Positions 61,711 through 64,000 of a stretch of DNA of 64,000 nt are shown here, piece after piece. Source of the stretch: Montifringilla adamsi (lineage: Eukaryota > Chordata > Aves > Passeriformes > Passeridae). Positions within the stretch are counted from its first letter, which is position 1, and each line of letters opens with the position of its first letter. The stretch is from assembly GCA_017590115.1 (NCBI GenBank), contig JAGGNK010003335.1, positions 6,511,916 to 6,575,915 on the forward strand, given 5' to 3'. The position numbers and the translations under genes were made by a program. Below the pieces are notes generated by a model. It did not search any database, was not told the origin of the DNA, and worked only from the letters and a program-made list of their open reading frames with translations.

Positions 61711-64000
61711 TAGAATATACCAGCACGTTTATGTCACACATACCATTGCAATATTCTTGTTACTATAGGAGCAAAATACATGTAAATATTTAGGTGGATT
61801 CATTCCAAGTGGAAGGGGCAGCTCTGGAAACACACGGTGCCTTGAGCCAGGACATGCTTTAGCACACATGGAAGCCCCGGGTAGGTGAGCTTCGCCCCAG
61901 ATTTCACACAATCCATGCAAATGCCAAGCTCTGCAGTGCTCAATGCACACCGAAGTGTCGGTGGGACTGATGTCTGACTGCTTAGGGGAATAATCCCACC
62001 AAATCCCCATAATAAATGTTTCCAGGATCAGCCTGGAATGATTTGGGAGAAAGTTTCCCTGGTTTCTTTTGTTTCTTTTCAGTCTTCAAATGACAGAGGA
62101 CATGTAAAAGTCCCTAAAAATCCTATGTGTTACATACAGACAACAACCATAAAACTGTCCCTTCCCTACAGAGCTTTCCTTTTTCTGCAAGGCCTGGTTT
62201 TGTGTTTATGATGGTTGGGGAGAAGTTGTAGGAGGGCTGAAGGAGTCTTTCCTTTGACATTACAGTGCAAAAAACCAAGGTTTTGGAATTGCAGCTTAGC
62301 TGATAAACTATTATAAGACAGAAAAGGACATTTTAAGTCAGGAAAACTGCAACAAAACAAAAATCCTAAATCTGTATCAGTTATAAAGGAACTAGGCTTA
62401 TGAAAGAGGGCTGGATTTTTCTCCCAGCTCCCATGGATATCAACACTAGAAAGTACTTTTGGTGGTATAAAACATAATTTAAATGTCTCTTTCTTCCCTG
62501 TCTTTATTTCTAAATAGAAGATAAATTGGTTTAAGCAATTTAGAGCACAGGGTTTCTGGTCTGACATGAATGTGGCCAGTTGTCTCTGTGCCGTAGTTTA
62601 TGCATTATTCTGGAGAAAAGTAACAAATATTGGCTACCTACCAATAATTGTTTGAGAAAACCAGATATGTTCTGCAGATTTTGGCTATGCCGTTAGTCCT
62701 TGTATAAGCAAAATGGGTTGTTTTTCAAACACTGCACTGATCTGAACCAAGCCTACAGATGGTATTTGTACTAATCCAGCAAATTCTGCCCTCCACGACA
62801 TCCGCACAAAGGCCATGGCCAAGTTTGCAGCTAGACCGTGCAAATTTTCCCACTTTGGAATTGTGTGGATGAGGGAAGTTTTGGTCAGTATATATACTCA
62901 TACTCACCAGTATGAGTTGAGATCCCAGTGTTCCCCCCTGCCAGAGTTTCCCATTAGGGAACAGAAAGGAAACTTTATAAACCCTCCAGCGGCACATACC
63001 ATCGCTGAGCCCTCAGCTCCCAAACCCTCTGCAAATACTTCCAGCCTTCCTGACTGAGTTCATGCCATGCACTTTCCCACCTATGGTTCTCCCTTTTTCA
63101 TGGGAAGGGGATTCCCACATGGGATGAGTGTCCCCTGGCACCCACAGCAATCATTGCTACCGTGGCTGATGCACTGGCACGACCCAAAACTGCTCAGAGC
63201 CAGCTTCAGAGAGAGGCCCAACAATGGTGCACTGTGTTTAGCACTGTGTGCTGTGGGAAATGGAGAGAAGACAAACGGACTTTATTTTACAACATAAAGA
63301 ATGTTACACCCTTTGGTAATACGTAACTAATAACTTAAACCCATTAAAAACTGTGATCTCTACTCTACCGCTCACGAATGGAGCCAAAGCTGTAAAAATT
63401 CATGAAGGAATCAGTAGCAGGCTGGCTGGGGTTACAAAATCTACAAAAACTGCTAGAAGTCACAGTTTTCCCCATGAAAGGCATGGCCATAACAAATATC
63501 CCACACAGCTCGCTTTCTAATCCATTCCCAGGAAGCTGCATTGTGTGAGGCTGAGCGGATCTCAACATCCAGCAAGGGCAGAGGCAGCGAGGGGCAGACA
63601 GGAAGGAGTGGGGGACCACACGGATGTGTGATCGCACTGGGTGTGGGCTGCCAGGGCAGGAGGGAACCCTGAAACGCCTCCAACACTCTAGACCTGGGTT
63701 TGCCCCACGCTGGGTGTCATAAGGCTGGTAGTTGACTGATCACGCTGGGAAACAAAAGCTGTACCTGGAAGAAAAGGACTCCTTTTCATTTCCGTTCCCC
63801 ATGTCAGGCAAAAATTAATGACTAAATGCACCTTTCTCTGATGTTGTCCATCATGCAAATACTGGTGGGCAGGAGTCAATATGAACTTTAAACACACCTG
63901 ACACAGGTGGCTCTTGCCTTTCAATGTTAAATGGCCACTGGCCAACAATTCATGGTGCAGCATAAAGGAATCCTTGTGGCAAGCAGCTTTCCCTCTGTAT
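61711..64000. other. Gene-free stretch after the CpG island
   Basis: No exon was recognised. Open frames (largest 62166-62567 minus, 133 codons) have no known domain. If the CpG island fires rightward, this would hold a 5' exon and the start of an intron; a donor-like TAG|GTGAGC at 61882-61890 is the only support. Confidence 0.45.

Noticed and set aside
61339..61713. Pro/Ala/Arg-rich frames on both strands through the CpG island
   Set aside because: They are explained by GC-rich composition. Several frames are open at once and none has a recognisable protein signature.

Overview
This window looks like vertebrate nuclear DNA, most likely from a bird. It is AT-rich overall, strongly CpG-poor outside one island, and full of homopolymers and microsatellites. 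It has no bacterial-style gene packing. The best organism clue is a set of CR1 LINE 3' ends. One (about 19515-19645) still ends in the ATTCTATG-type tail that marks avian/reptilian CR1. Three others, in antisense, show the degenerate form of the recurrent CR1 tail region. Decayed MIR-type SINE fragments and another very old amniote-style repeat are also present. The species cannot be named from the sequence.

No protein-coding gene can be supported. The longest open frames (about 160-220 codons) have no recognisable domain, overlap other open frames on either strand, and sit in GC-rich patches or repeats. No tRNA, rRNA or snRNA gene was seen. The window is best read as intergenic DNA or the inside of one or more very long introns.

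Layout: 1-13 kb is mostly unique sequence with a CR1 relic at 2.1 kb, a 55-base T run at 2.7 kb and an exact-period 90-bp tandem duplication at 11.5 kb. 13-20 kb is the repeat-rich part: a GC-rich block ending in two AATAAA signals, a pentanucleotide array, a CR1 copy, an AAT array, poly-A and CAAA tracts, and two more CR1 copies. 20-42 kb is mainly unique, with MIR-like relics at 21.4 and 37.2 kb, a consensus CTCF-type site at 28.97 kb and gene-free, AT-rich stretches at 37.8-39.5 kb that look like conserved noncoding sequence. 42-57 kb holds a perfect CRE palindrome (42.0 kb), a probable internal CR1 fragment (45.3 kb), two MIR fragments (49 kb) and homopolymers. 57-64 kb has a 44-base T run, a TA/TG array, a striking AG|GT site of recursive-splice type at 58.96 kb and the only CpG island (61.41-61.71 kb), which is the best candidate promoter.

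No genes can be shown to work together here. The most useful leads are the CpG island, the recursive-splice-like site, the CTCF-type sites and the old repeat relics. All need alignment or transcript data to confirm.
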